Source: Gadus chalcogrammus | Taxonomy: Eukaryota; Chordata; Actinopteri; Gadiformes; Gadidae | Length of the DNA: 64,000 nucleotides | Assembly: GCF_026213295.1 (NCBI RefSeq) | Contig: NC_079427.1 | Span: 33,669,170-33,733,169 of the forward strand | Reading direction: 5' to 3' | Part shown: positions 25,721 through 36,624 of the stretch, one piece after another | Layout of the letters: each line of letters starts with the position of its first letter | How positions within the stretch are numbered: position 1 is the first letter of the stretch | Program-made: the position numbers and the translations under genes | The notes under the pieces: generated by a model | The model's database searches: none | The model's input: the letters and a program-made list of their open reading frames with translations, nothing else | Told to the model about the DNA's origin: nothing

Positions 25721-26505
25721 GCACACGAAATGGTCATTTGGCGTATGTAGGCTACTGCACGCATCTTGAAAGTGTCAAACCGTGCGATCTGTGCGCATAT
25801 TGGTGAGACTGGAAAAGCTGTCATATTCTTAGTTATCACAGACAATTTTTAACAATAAATGTTCTGTACGGAGCTCCTTAAGGGACAATAGGGAGAAAGC
25901 TCCCGGACAGAACCTTAGATGGAAGTCGTGCTTAGTGACAAATCACGACAAATACTTCCAATTGATATGCATGAGTTTGAAAAATGTGCTTTTTGACACG
26001 AACATTTAGAAAATACGTGTACCTGATCACGTTTCAATAGATTAAATAACGTGACAGTGTCACCTATTTTCGTGAGCCCGGGATGCCTGTACGCCGGCCA
26101 TTATCGCCCGATTAAATATTCTTCGTCATATCTATCAAACCAAACATCCTTCACATTCGCCGAACGACGATTATGAAAGTAAAATGCACATTTCTCGCTA
26201 AAAATGTTTACATAAACACTTTTAATGGTGTAACTATTCTAAAATATCATATTTTCCACCCAGGATAAAAAGTATGTCCGCCATTTTCACAGAAGAATAT
26301 CCTAAAAAACTATCCAATAGGAAAGATGCTCACATCGTCTATTAGAGACGTAGTGAGGCACCCCCCATTCCGTATGCAGAAGACGCCGAAGGGTACCTTT
26401 ACCGTCACCGAGCGAATAAAAAGGGTACCTTTCCCGTCAGTCACCGACGCTAAAGGGCCTTTGCCAACAGTCGGTATTTGACGTTCTCGGAGTGAGACTG
26501 TGTTG
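25721..26505. other. Right-only extension of the 6.8-kb insertion
   Basis: Non-coding. It contains a diverged relative of the arm text at 22078-22140 (attcttcgtcat...gattatgaaagt, about 26121-26181). Near 26484 it has gttctcggagtgagact, also present at about 21985 and, inverted, at 23403-23419. It is therefore related to, but not a copy of, arm sequence. Confidence 0.7.
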
Positions 26506-26975
26506 ATTCAACTGATTAATAATTTTGTCATTCAATCCAAATATTTTTTTTTGTTTTCTTCCTAAAACACTGTTATACTTGATTAGGAGCTCAATTTAGA
26601 AATATTTGTTCAGACAAATGTACAATTTCAAGGTTACGTACAAGCCTGCGCATGCGCATTAAATACAAAGACGCTTACGACTACTGGACCAAACCGCAGT
26701 GTTGCCAACTTAGCGATTTTGTCGCTATATTTAGCTACTTTTCAGACCCCTTTGGCGACTTTTTTTCAAAACAGCGACAAGCGACAAATCTAGCTTCTTT
26801 TTCAGCTGCTATTGGTGACTTTTGGCGACTTTTTGAGGTGAAAAAACTAGCCTTGACCAGAGTGACGATGACTCACTGGTTCTGTGAGCTAGGACAGTCT
26901 GTCTGTGTCTGGAGGGAGGTCTGGAGTTGGTCTAACTCTGCCATTTAGATTGTTAATATATATTGTATAATGTGT
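26506..26975. repeat. Inverted half of block X, right flank of giant insertion
   Basis: It starts ATTCAActgattaataattt and is the reverse complement of about 15736-16203, including the 'gtcgcc'-rich part. Confidence 0.85.
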
Positions 26976-27025
26976 GGCGGCAGTAGCTCAGGTGGTAGAG
27001 CGGGTTGGCTGGTAATCTGAAGGTT
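26976..27025 (+). mobile_element. tRNA-derived SINE, copy C, 3'-truncated
   Basis: The head ggcggcagtagctcaggtgg is present through ctgaaggttc; the body is then replaced by caacagaaggctttttccag, the end text of repeat D. Confidence 0.8.
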
Positions 27026-27044
27026 CAACAGAAGGCTTTTTCCA

Positions 27045-27428
27045 GTGCATGGCAACTGGTCCAACAAATGTTCTTCTTGCCATCTTCCTGCGCGTGCATC
27101 CGCTGTGTTGATAAACAAATAATCCCCCTATACAATATAAACAAATAATATACAACAAAACCCCAGCCTCTTTCATTTTAATGTAATAGTATGTAAATAT
27201 TTTGAATGAATAGGCCTCCATTTTTGTTATATTTTTTTAATTGTTCCATTATAGCCTATTATTATAGCTTACATACTGATATTTAAAACATAGGAATGCA
27301 AAATGCATCCTGGGATATTTAGGCCTATATTTATTTGTTTATAGGGGAATTATTTGTTTATCAACACCGCAGATGCACGCGCAGAAAGATGACAAAAAGA
27401 AAATTTGTTTGACCGGTTGCCATGGTTA
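27045..27428. mobile_element. MITE-like inverted-repeat element, about 385 bp
   Basis: Arms of about 80-85 bp (gcatggcaactggtccaaca... and ...gaccggttgccatgg) are inverted with mismatches around an AT-rich centre. The centre carries a core (aaccccagcctctttcattt) whose reverse complement recurs at about 34795-34850 and 41075-41160. There is no coding capacity. Confidence 0.65.
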
Positions 27429-27974
27429 ATTAGCGATTTTGTCAGCTTACTGTACCATTGAAACGAATGGCGAGGTGATTATTCTTCAAAACGAGAGCTG
27501 GTCAATAGTGAAAAATTTATTAAACTGTCAGACTAACTAATCAGACAACGTAGTTATATGCTATAGACCCTAGAGGACTCTAGAGGATTCACCATGGATT
27601 GCCATGGTGACGGCGCGGCTGTGTCCAGACGCCGTCAGGGTCTCTATGTTTAAGATTGTGCATTTTAACTATTTTTTTTATATTTAATCTTTTTTACTGA
27701 TGTGACTTTTAGTATGATCATATATGATCACCAAATGCTTTTAGAAATAAGGGATCAGTGCGGCATATTTTATGTTAGCACGTCTTTTGACAGCAAGTCG
27801 GCGTTTCCAGCTGAGATTCTCCGACAAACTGACGGTCATAACAGTAATAGCGACAAGCCCTGGAAACGGTCAAAACACAGAGGGAGAAGAGGGGGGATCC
27901 GGGACAGACTGAGGAGGAAGGTAAACCATCCACCTTTGCCCAGTATTCTGCTAGCAAATGTCCAGTCTCTAGAG

Positions 27975-28930
27975 CAGGGGTTTTCAAAGTGTGAGAGAGT
28001 GAGCCCCCCCTCAGAGAAAAAAATTCAGCTGAGCCCCCCCCCCCCCCCCAATTTGTTTTTTTCTAAAGACCTGTGTTTTGAAAGCTATCTTAATTATTTT
28101 ACACATTTTAAACATCTCTGATCCTAATTTTAAAACATTTGAAACATATTTTTTAAACATATTTTTTAAACATTTTAAACATATTTCTGAAACATTACAA
28201 CATCTTTGTGCGTTTTTAAACACATTTCTTAACACAATTTAACAACTTTATCTAAGCATGTTTTAGCTTAACCTTTTTTAAATACATTTGAACATCAACA
28301 ACTGCCAGTTTACACAGATTCATTCAGGGTCCCCGACTCTGAATTTTCAGAGTCGAATCAGATCTGCTTTTTCAGTCCAGAGATTCGACTATTCGGCGGG
28401 GTTTGTTTACCGGCGTTGCTATGGTGACCTAAATTATTATAAGCAACTGAAAACGATGCCGGTTTGAAACTAAAACTGTGATTCTGAAAAAAGTATAAAT
28501 GCTATCAAAATTCCGTTTGGATAGTATTGAAGATACAAGTGTGTAGATTTGTTCAATGGTTTGAATGATGGTAAACGGTTGAAAAAGGAATGAGTTTCGA
28601 TGTCCAGAACTAGGTGTATTAGAATGGGCAGACGTCTTCAATGAAAACAGCTGAAAACGAAGCGGTATGAAACTAAAACGGTGGTTCTGAAGAAATTTTA
28701 AATGATATCGAAATTCTGTTAAGTGTGTAGATTTGTTAAATGGTTTGCACGAAGATAAACGGTTGAAAATTGATTTAGTTAGGTTACTTCTACAGTTGAA
28801 GTACGATTGATGATTTGAATCATCGACTTTCAGGTTTTTCTTCGGGTTTATTTTTTTCTCACGTCGCGCCCCCCCTGAAGAACTCTGGCGCCCCCCAGGG
28901 GGGGCGCGCCCCACAGTTTGAAAACCACTG
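27975..28930. mobile_element. Non-autonomous hAT-type transposon, copy 3
   Basis: Same ends as the copies at 2108 and 18384 (caggggttttcaaagtg and cagtttgaaaaccactg). TSD CTCTAGAG is perfect on both sides (27967-27974 and 28931-28938). It is inserted in the LINE coding frame. No transposase is present. Confidence 0.92.
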
Positions 28931-29149
28931 CTCTAGAGAATAAGATGGATGATATTAGAGCAAGGATTGCCTTCCAGCGTGACGTCAGAGATTGTAGCAT
29001 TTTATGTTTTACCGAATCCTGGCTGTCCCCATCTATCCCGGATCACTCTGTTACCAGTGGCGTATCCAGGACATTTTTACTGGGGTGGCCAAGATGGGAC
29101 ACAAAGCTAGTGTGGGGTGGCCATGGCATAGCGAAGTTTAATACATACA

Positions 29150-29265
29150 CGTACGCAGCCAACTGCGGTTCGAATCCCGGTCCTTTGCTGCATGTTGCAT
29201 CCCCTCTCTCTCCCATGATTTCCTGTCTCATAACTGTCAAATAAAGGTGTCTATGCTGGTGAAAT
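29150..29265 (+). repeat. SINE fragment with B-box-like sequence
   Basis: The text gcggttcgaatcccggtcct followed by tttgctgcatgttgcatccc and a tail ending tcaaataaaggtgtc resembles a common fish tRNA-derived SINE 3' half. The A-box half is missing. Confidence 0.55.
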
Positions 29266-29479
29266 TACTTCTTTTTTTTTAAAGTCATTTTTTAAATTCC
29301 ATTTCCACCTATCACAGTCCTCAAGTATATCTGGTTATTTTAACATGTCTATTTTTAATCAGTAATTATGTTCAGAATAGGGTACTCATTTTCTAAGAGC
29401 CATTTCCTTATAGTGGATTAAAGTCCTCATCTCTTCACAAGTTAAATTAGAGTAGCAAAATTCAACTGCTCTTAACTCA

Positions 29480-29900
29480 TCCTATATAATAACATTAATC
29501 AGCTCATCATCTGTGTCACCTGTATTGTTACCTGTGTTTGCTTTACTAATTGAGGCGCCATCTTGTGGTTACATAAAACACAGCAATCCAGGCAACAGAA
29601 CAAACCAAAATGCTTTAAGATAGACCTTATTAAAAAGTGTATCTGTAAGCAAAGGATAAATTAAGCTTGTGAGGAAAAAAACAGAAATATTTGTTGTTCT
29701 TTACATCCTTAGTTTATGTTATTATTTAGCTTAGATCTAATTTGTTGGAGATACTGGAATTAGATTTTTTTGGTTTGTTCTTTGATTTGGTGTGTTTTTA
29801 TTTAACCACAAGATGGCACCTAAATTAGTAAAGCAAACATAGGTAACAATACAGGTGACACAGAGGATGGCCTGATGACTGAATAATGTTATTCTATAGG
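29480..29900. repeat. Fold-back repeat with arms of about 90 bp
   Basis: The text gtgtcacctgtattgttacc...gcgccatcttgtggttac (29512-29571) is inverted at 29797-29867 as aaccacaagatggcacc...ggtaacaatacaggtgacac. It is a MITE nested in the 2.17-kb hAT element. Confidence 0.8.
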
Positions 29901-32900
29901 ATGCCTTGTGATGTATGAAAATGTGCAAAAAGTGGGTTTTCAACCCAGACAGTATTCATGTCCAGGGCCCTGATGAAGGTATAAACGTTGGCTTTGATTC
30001 AACATAAATTATGAAGTTTATTTAAATCAAACAGTTAAGCCTTAGAATCACAAATTAACTTGATAAATATACATAAACAATTGTAACAAACCAAACAAAT
30101 CTTAACTCCAAAGTATATACTATAAAGTAATGTTATGTAAACCTTCAAACTCTCATGAACAATAGAGGATTCTAATAATAGTAACAAAGTGCAATAGAGG
30201 TAGCTAGTTCTTGCTTTTGCTCATTCTCCTGCTACAAAATGCTTTCACATAGGCCATAAGACCACAAGACAAGACTTAAAGTCCAATGCAATGCCACCAG
30301 ACCAAATATAACTTGGAACCCCTTAAATAACAGCTTTGACTCCATTAAAATGTCAAAAAGAAAGGAGGTGTCAACAATGTGCCTAATTATGTCTATTTAT
30401 AGGATCTACAAAGGTTTATTTTTACATAACTACCACTCTTACAACTCACTTTTAATACCACAATTAACACATATTGCATCTCAAGCATTTGTGGCATTTG
30501 AATGCAACAAATAAGTCACAGCTTGTTCTTGTGTTATAACTAGTTAAATCTAGACTGTCACACTATGTTTCACACACTGGTTGGCCAAAAATATAACATT
30601 AGCTCTATTGAACACACACATCTGCAAAAAACACCATCAGTCTTCAGTCCAGAAAACATCTTTTCATATTTCATGGCGGTATCCAAAACACTAACGTTAC
30701 ATGCTTAACTTGGTTTGCAGGCTGCTAAGCTAGCTAGTGCAGTGTAGTTCGTCTTTTAGCTGCTACTTAGTGCTGGATAAAGTTTTCCTACACATTCAGA
30801 GGGAACTACGATATAACTAAACATTAAATTACCATACCTCTCAACGACAGATTTCAGCGTCTTTATCGTTTTTATATTGTTCACGTTGTCACTGTGACCG
30901 TTGTCGTCCTCCTGTTTCACGGACCAGCAGCATGTGCAGCGCGCTCATCTCATGGGTCACCTGACCTGCATAGCTAAATGTCCGCCGAGCAGAAATCAGC
31001 TCTCACAACCTCAGTACGACCATTACTGTGTATTAGTTAAAAATGTAAAACTGACCCTAAATCAGTTGATCAGCTGTCATCATTGATTGACAGTATTTCT
31101 CTTATTTCTTGTGTTGATGAACTTGACCATCTACCTATCAGATCTGGGGTGGCCACAGGGGTGGCCAATGAGTTTTCAGGGGTGGCCCTAGCCACCCCAG
31201 GCCACCCCCTAGAATCGCCACTGTCTGTTACACCCGCCGAGCATTTCTCCATCGCTCGCATGGTTAGAGTGGAAGAGTCCGGAAAGTCCAAGGGTGGAGG
31301 AGTTTGTTTCATGACTAACAACAAGTGGTGTGATCCGAGGAACATTACCGTTCTCTCCCAGGGCTGTACTCCCCATCAGGAACATCTGTCCATTATGTGC
31401 TGCCCCCACTATCTACCCCGTGAGTTCACCGCAATCATCACCACCGCGGTTTACATCCCCCCACAAGCCAACACAGATACTGCCATATCCGAGCTGCAGG
31501 AGGTGATAAACAAACAACAACATCGTCATCCGGCAGCTGCTATCATCGTTCTCGGTGATTTTAACAAAGCCAAACTTTCCCGGGGCCTGCCTGAATTTAA
31601 ACAGCATATCCACTTCCCGACGCGAGGAGACAACACCTTGGATCACTGCTACACTCCGTTCAAGGACAGCTACAAGGCTATCCCCCTGCCTGCATTCGGA
31701 AAGTCCGATCACGTTGCCATCTTCCTTCTCCCTAAATACAAGCAAAAGATCCTTAACTTAGCTGTGGTGACTAAAGAAGTAAAACGTTGGAATGACCAAT
31801 CAGAAGGCTTGCTGCAAGACGCGCTTGACATCGCTGACTGGGAAATGTTCCGGGAGTCCTCCGACAACGTCAGTGAGTTTGCGGAAGTAGTCGGGAACTA
31901 CATACACCTTCTGGTAAATGACATTATACCATCAGTCAAAATAAAAGTTTTCCCAAATCAGAAGCCATGGGTAGATGGAACTGTCAGGGCAGCACTTTCA
32001 GCGCGTACTGCTGCCTATAATGTTGGGATTACTACGGGGGACATGTTGGACTACAAAGTGGCTGCTTATGGCCTAAGGAAGGTCGTAAAAGCTGCAAAGT
32101 GCCAATATAAGGACAAAGTGGAAGCCGACTTCACCGCTGGTGACCCCGCTAGTGTGTGGAAGGGCCTGCGAATAATGACAGACTTTAAGAACAAGGCCGG
32201 CTCGGTGTGTAGCTCTGACCCCTCCCTTGCTGATGAACTAAACACTTTCTTTGCACGGTTTGAGATGGAGAGTGAAGATCATAACTCAATGGTAGTCATG
32301 GCCGACATGTTTGGGAATAACACCAAACCCCCCTTCATAGTAAGTGAGAGTGATGTGAGGAGGGTGTTCAAAGGGGTAAATGGGAAAAAGGCTGCCGGGC
32401 CTGACCAGATCCCTGAAAGGGTCCTTAAATCCTGTGCTGACCAACTAGCTCCAGTGTACCCCATGATCTTTAATACATCCCTGGCCCAAGCTGTCGTCCC
32501 ATCTTGCTTTAAAAAGTCTATCATTGTACCGGTGCCCAAAAATAGTAAACCATCATGTTTGAACGATTACCGTCCAGTGGCCCTGACCTCTGCAGTGATG
32601 AAATGTTTCGAAAGGCTGGTGAAAAATTACATCTGCACCTCCCTGCCAAACTCGTTCGACCCCCTCCAGTTTGCTTACAAAGCAAACAGAAGCAGACACG
32701 ATGCCATCTCCAACCTGCTAAACACCACTCTTACTCATCTGGATGGTGGGGGGGGGAACTATGTGAGGATGCTGATCATTGATTACAGTTCAGCTTTCAA
32801 TACCATAGTCCCCCTCCGCCTGATCGACAAGATGAGGTCGCTGGGGATCAACACCCTCCATTCAACCTCCATCATTAAATTTGCAGACGACACTGTGGTG

Positions 32901-33743
32901 CTGGGTCTTATCTCTGATAACAACGAGCAGCCCTACCAGAACCAAGTGGCAGACCTGGCACTGTGGTGTCAGTCCAACAATTTGGCCCTAAATATAAAAA
33001 AGACAAAGGAAATGGTGGTGGACTTCCGGGGGAAGCAGGACAGCGGGTTCACCCCCCTCATCATCAACGGGGAGCCTGTGGAGAGGGTTCCTAGTTTTAA
33101 GTACCTGGGTGTGCAGATCACTGAAGACCTAACCTGGACCCTCCACACACAACATGTGACAAAGTCATCTAGGCAGCGACTGTACTTCCTCCGGAGGCTG
33201 AGGAAATTCAAGGTCTCCCCTTCCATCCTGAAGACCTTCTACTCCTCAGCCGTGGAGAGCGTCCTCCTCACAGGATGCATCTCTGTCTGGTACGGAAGCT
33301 GTACCGCTCAAGACCAGGCCAACCAACAGAGGGTGGTGCGCTCAGCTGAGCGGACTATCAGAGCGTCCCTACCCAACGTGAAGGACATCTACCACAAGAG
33401 GGTGGAGTCGAGGGCAAAAAACATCAGGAGGGATGACACACACCCCAATGCCAGCCTCTTCACCCTGCTGCCGTCGGGTAGACGCCTACGAAGCCTTAAC
33501 TCAAGGACTGAGAGACTTAAGAGAAGTTTTTATCCACAGGCAGTGAGACACTTGAATACAAATTTTTAATTCAACACCTTATTTTTAAATTTGATTTTAT
33601 TTACATTTTTTAATTTTATCTAAATAAATTAACTAATTTATTTTATTTTATATTTTTATTTATTTTTGCACAGTGTGGAGCATTGACCCTTTAACATTTC
33701 ACTTCAATTTATTGTATGTGACAAATAAAAACACTTGAACTTG

Positions 33744-34341
33744 AGAGTATCTTTGGTATAAAGGCTGGGCCGAATTTCGAATTAGAAATATGCACAATCC
33801 ATAACGTTAGCTCTCTGGCTCGTAGCTCAGTGGACTAGAATACCTCCTTTGGCAAGTCGTAGCTACGGTCCGTCCTATTTATGTGAAAAACTTTGGATTT
33901 TAAAACGCATGAAAATATGCGTTTTAATGATAATTTAATGATTGATCTTAACTTATTTTCCTTGGCAAGTGACCATGGTATAAGCGGGATAATGCCCTTC
34001 AAAAACATGTTTGATCGACCGTAATTAAAGGGGACTACTTTTTGAGGGCGATGAACTCAAACAGAGTATACATTTAATAAGTATGCAATACGAATAAGAA
34101 AAAGCGTAATCATTTGAGTAATTGAATTGTTTTATTATGTTGGAAAGCAAGAAGTAGAATACATTGGATAATCAGTCTTATTAAAAGTCGCTCTCTTCTC
34201 TTTCTAACGACATGCGCGTAGGGCGGGGAGTGACGTAGCGTGACGTAGACTGATAATCCCTCTATAAATCGCTGATAGAGGAAACCCATCGCAACGGCAA
34301 CGGAAATCCCGGTCGGATCCATTCGATTGTTTGTGTGTGTA
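33744..34341. other. No gene seen; dispersed-repeat flank
   Basis: The first 50 bases continue the sequence disrupted by the LINE (relative at 18320-18372, opposite strand). The rest is AT-rich, without coding frames or recognisable elements. Confidence 0.5.
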
Positions 34342-35047
34342 GCCGTTTCTCAATTTGCGTACTTTTGCGTGCTCGTGTGCTCGTGGACTCGTGAAACGTC
34401 ATCAGTTGTTGCCCGAGCACTGTTCCAATTCGAAGCACGCATCAAGCGAGTACTGTCGTAAAACCCGGAAGTGTTCTGGATGCGTGCTCGATATCGCCGT
34501 TTCACCGAGCATGCATCGGAGGTGGCTCGTGTGTGCTTGCTCCCGCTATAAATCCCAGGATGCATTTCGCACTCGCAGCAGTACGAGGGCGGACAATATG
34601 GAGAAGACGCACAAGTTACAACTGTAGCTTAAGTTACTCTTAACTTATATATATATTTATATAATATATAGGCCTAATATAATAATAATAATATATAAAT
34701 ATATATATGTAAGGTCGTGTGTGTGTGTATAGCTTATACACATGACAGGACACTCATATCTTTTCAATTGTTATTCATTCAGAATATTTAAATACTATTT
34801 GAAAATGAAAGAGGCTGGGATTTTGTTTTATATCATTTGTTTATATTGTTCAGTAGTATATGCCTAAATGAGGCCGTAGCACAGTTAACGGACGAGCAGA
34901 GGTGGTGACGTCATCGAGTCCGCTGCTGTTCCAATTGCAGGTACGTACTCGCATGCTCGCAAGTATGTGCTTGAAGTACAGACTTGCCAAGTACGTGCTA
35001 GCAAGTCATCGAGTCCGTAGTACGCGTGCTACGAATTGAGAAACGGC
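34342..35047. mobile_element. MITE with long terminal inverted repeats
   Basis: The left end, ccgtttctcaatttgcgtac, is inverted at the right end as tacgaattgagaaacgg. Inverted similarity extends about 100 bp inward (gctgttccaat-type text on both sides). The centre carries the ggctgggattttgttttata core shared with 27130-27190 and 41100-41130. No coding frame. Confidence 0.75.
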
Positions 35048-35082
35048 CAGAGTGTGTGTGTGTTTCTATTCTATTCTCGCTT

Positions 35083-35275
35083 GTTCTATTTCATGTAGGC
35101 TACGCCGTCTAGGCTTCGCCTTATGGGCTTGTCCCGTGCGCGCGGCTGCGCGCGCTGAAAATTCAAACTATGCACCTATCAGCGTGGGCACCGCCCACAT
35201 TTCCCACGGTATCGTGTCTATATAACGCGGTGTATACCGTCGCTCATCCTCCCTTTTCTTTCAGCACTTGTGCTT
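35083..35275 (+). repeat. DIRS left inverted terminal repeat with promoter
   Basis: It starts GTTCTATTTCATGTAGGCTA and contains an inverted GC block (gcgcgcggctgcgcgcgc) and TATA at about 35218. Its inner part matches the right repeat in inverted orientation. Confidence 0.9.
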
Positions 35276-35315
35276 ATCAGCGAGAAATTGAGAACTACTA
35301 TTAAGAAGAAGATGA

Positions 35316-36586
35316 AGACTTAAACACGGATCTCCCGAGCCGGTGGCAGCGGCTCGGGCGAGGCCGCGGACAAACGGCCCCTTTTCAGGGCCACCTGAGA
35401 GCGCTCCTGGAGCTAGGTCCTTTTCAGGACTCCTTTGCGCCTCCTGTCCCGCCTCCCTGGCACCGGGTGACGGGCACTTGGCGTGCTCTGTGTGCCTCGG
35501 CACCGACCACGCCGAGGCTGCTATGGCGGCCCCCGTCTCCTGTGTCGCCTGCCGGGAGCTGCCTGAAGAGGGGATCCTCTCCAGGCATCTCTTCTTTTCC
35601 CCTGCGGTGGACCTGACGCGATGGCATCATCGACGCCGACGACGACGCCTCCATGGACGGCGACTCGGCGTCCGGTTTTTCCCGCTCTCGGGTTACAACC
35701 GCCACCGTCGCGGGGAGATCATGGGTGAGGCGGCGGCCATCAAAGGGTTTCCCATGCCGGCCCCGCCTCTCGCCCCCGTATCTGACGATATGCAGGGCGA
35801 GTGCTTTCGCACCCCATCTGCTTCCCGGCGGGTTACCCCTTGTTCCCGCCTGTGCAGCACTTGTTTACTGCTGCAGGTGGGGACCCTTCTACCCTGAAGG
35901 CTCCGGTAAGCGAGGGGGATCCCTCGCCTGGAGCCTCCACTGGCAGCGCTTCTCTGTCCGGGCGCCGGATGGCGCCCTAACGAAAAGCCGCTGCCCCCCG
36001 ACCGCCTCCAGAAGCAGATTGTCGGCCTAACGGACGTTAGGCCGACAATCCGCGACGGCGGTCAACAACATCGCCCTGCTCTCCTCTGCCATGGTCTCCT
36101 TGTTTGCTGACAGGGAGGCCTACGGCCCGGAGGAAGCCGTGAGATGGCTGGCGGTTTCCCGCTTTTTCCAGCGCCATCCTCCAGCTATGCCAGCCGATAG
36201 CCGTTTCGGCCGGCCGGCATATGGCGTGGGCTACCATGATTCAAAGGGTCATATGGCTCTCCCACACTGCGGTGCAGGAACGAGAGCGGGCCAGCCTCGT
36301 CCAGGGTCCACTAGCGCCTGATGGCCTATTTGGTCCCCGGTTCTCCGAGGTGCTCGCGCACCAGCAGTCAGTCCGTGAGAATCGTTCCCGGTTCGGGGCG
36401 ATTCTCACGTGCTCCTCCCACCAGCAGGCTGGGAGGAGGCGGGGTCCAGACCGGTCCCAGTGTTCCAGGGGGCCGCCTCCGATTCCTGCCCCGGTGCCGC
36501 AGCAGCCGGGTAGAGCAGCGCCACGGACCGGTAAGTTCCGGAAGCTTGCTCCTACTTTTTCTTTCCCTATTAAAAAAAATAAATAA
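35316..36586 (+). pseudogene. DIRS gag-like frame, disrupted
   Basis: Frame 35343-35897 encodes a Cys/His-rich segment with CPASLAPGDGHLACSVCLG and CVACRELPEEG spacing, which I recognise as the N-terminal part of fish DIRS gag proteins. No ATG opens this frame; a stop precedes it at 35313. The C-terminal part (MIQRVIWLSHTAVQERE, APDGLFGPRF) lies in a different frame, 36221-36586, so at least one frameshift separates the halves. The poly-A-rich end (ttaaaaaaaataaataaaaa) precedes the RT start by about 40 bp. Confidence 0.65.
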
Positions 36587-36624
36587 AAAAGTAAAGACCG
36601 TTCGGCCGAACAGCGGTAGGCTAC

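Larger units (their letters stand above)
19674..26505. mobile_element. 6.8-kb insertion built as a nested palindrome
   Basis: The insertion is bounded by ATTCAA on each side (19668-19673 and 26506-26511). The flanks together reconstitute block X, present uninterrupted at 15734-16445. Inside is an inverted repeat with arms 19674-22378 and 23026-25720, then about 785 bp on the right only. No protein-coding gene is supported; short frames recur identically in both arms because the DNA is duplicated. The outermost ends are not inverted repeats of each other (acgatacgcaaaa versus gagactgtgttg), so it is not a simple TIR element. The 6-bp TSD fits several transposase types. An assembly artefact is possible for the palindrome, but that would not create a TSD. 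Confidence 0.7.
29055..31223. mobile_element. Second hAT-type element, 2.17 kb, inside the LINE
   Basis: The left end is cagtggcgtatccaggacat; the right end reads ggccaccccctagaatcgccactg, an inverted terminal repeat with a few mismatches. The perfect 8-bp TSD is TCTGTTAC (29047-29054 and 31224-31231). The interior holds a SINE fragment (29150-29265) and a fold-back (29480-29900) but no transposase frame. Near the right end, 30840-31000 is GC-richer and promoter-like. I infer a non-autonomous derivative of a larger hAT. Confidence 0.85.
27702..33569 (+). pseudogene. L2-like endonuclease/reverse transcriptase frame, split by two hATs
   Basis: The frame opens at 27702 with a basic N-terminus (KRSKHRGRRGG), enters the apurinic endonuclease domain at LLANVQSLE and is broken at 27967. 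It resumes at 28931 (NKMDDIRARIAFQRD, LCFTESWLSPSIPDHSV), is broken again at 29047, and resumes at about 31224 for about 780 codons. That part includes endonuclease VLGDFNKA and LDHCYTPF, RT fingers YRPVALTSAVMKCFE, QFAYKANRSRHDA, and FADDTVV with the catalytic Asp pair, then IKKTKEMVVDFR. Between KMRSLGINT and STSIIKFADD about 50 residues are missing in frame, including the usual APQGCVLSPLL block, so this RT is inactive even without the insertions. Removing each insertion plus one TSD keeps the frame. Confidence 0.85.
27576..33743 (+). mobile_element. L2/Maui-like non-LTR retrotransposon with nested insertions
   Basis: The element interrupts a dispersed sequence whose uninterrupted relative (ctctagggtctatag, opposite strand) is at 18370-18383. 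The flanks show AGAG at both sides (27572-27575 and 33744-33747). It has a short 5' region, one long coding frame (27702-33569) and an AT-rich 3' UTR ending gtgacaaataaaaacacttg, like the L2 tail. Two hAT elements are inserted in it (27975-28930 and 29055-31223). Endonuclease and reverse-transcriptase motifs are present. Confidence 0.8.

Noticed and set aside
19674..26505. Helitron or simple TIR transposon for the 6.8-kb insertion
   Set aside because: There is no TC...CTRR ends with AT target, no inverted termini at the outer boundaries, and a 6-bp duplication is present.
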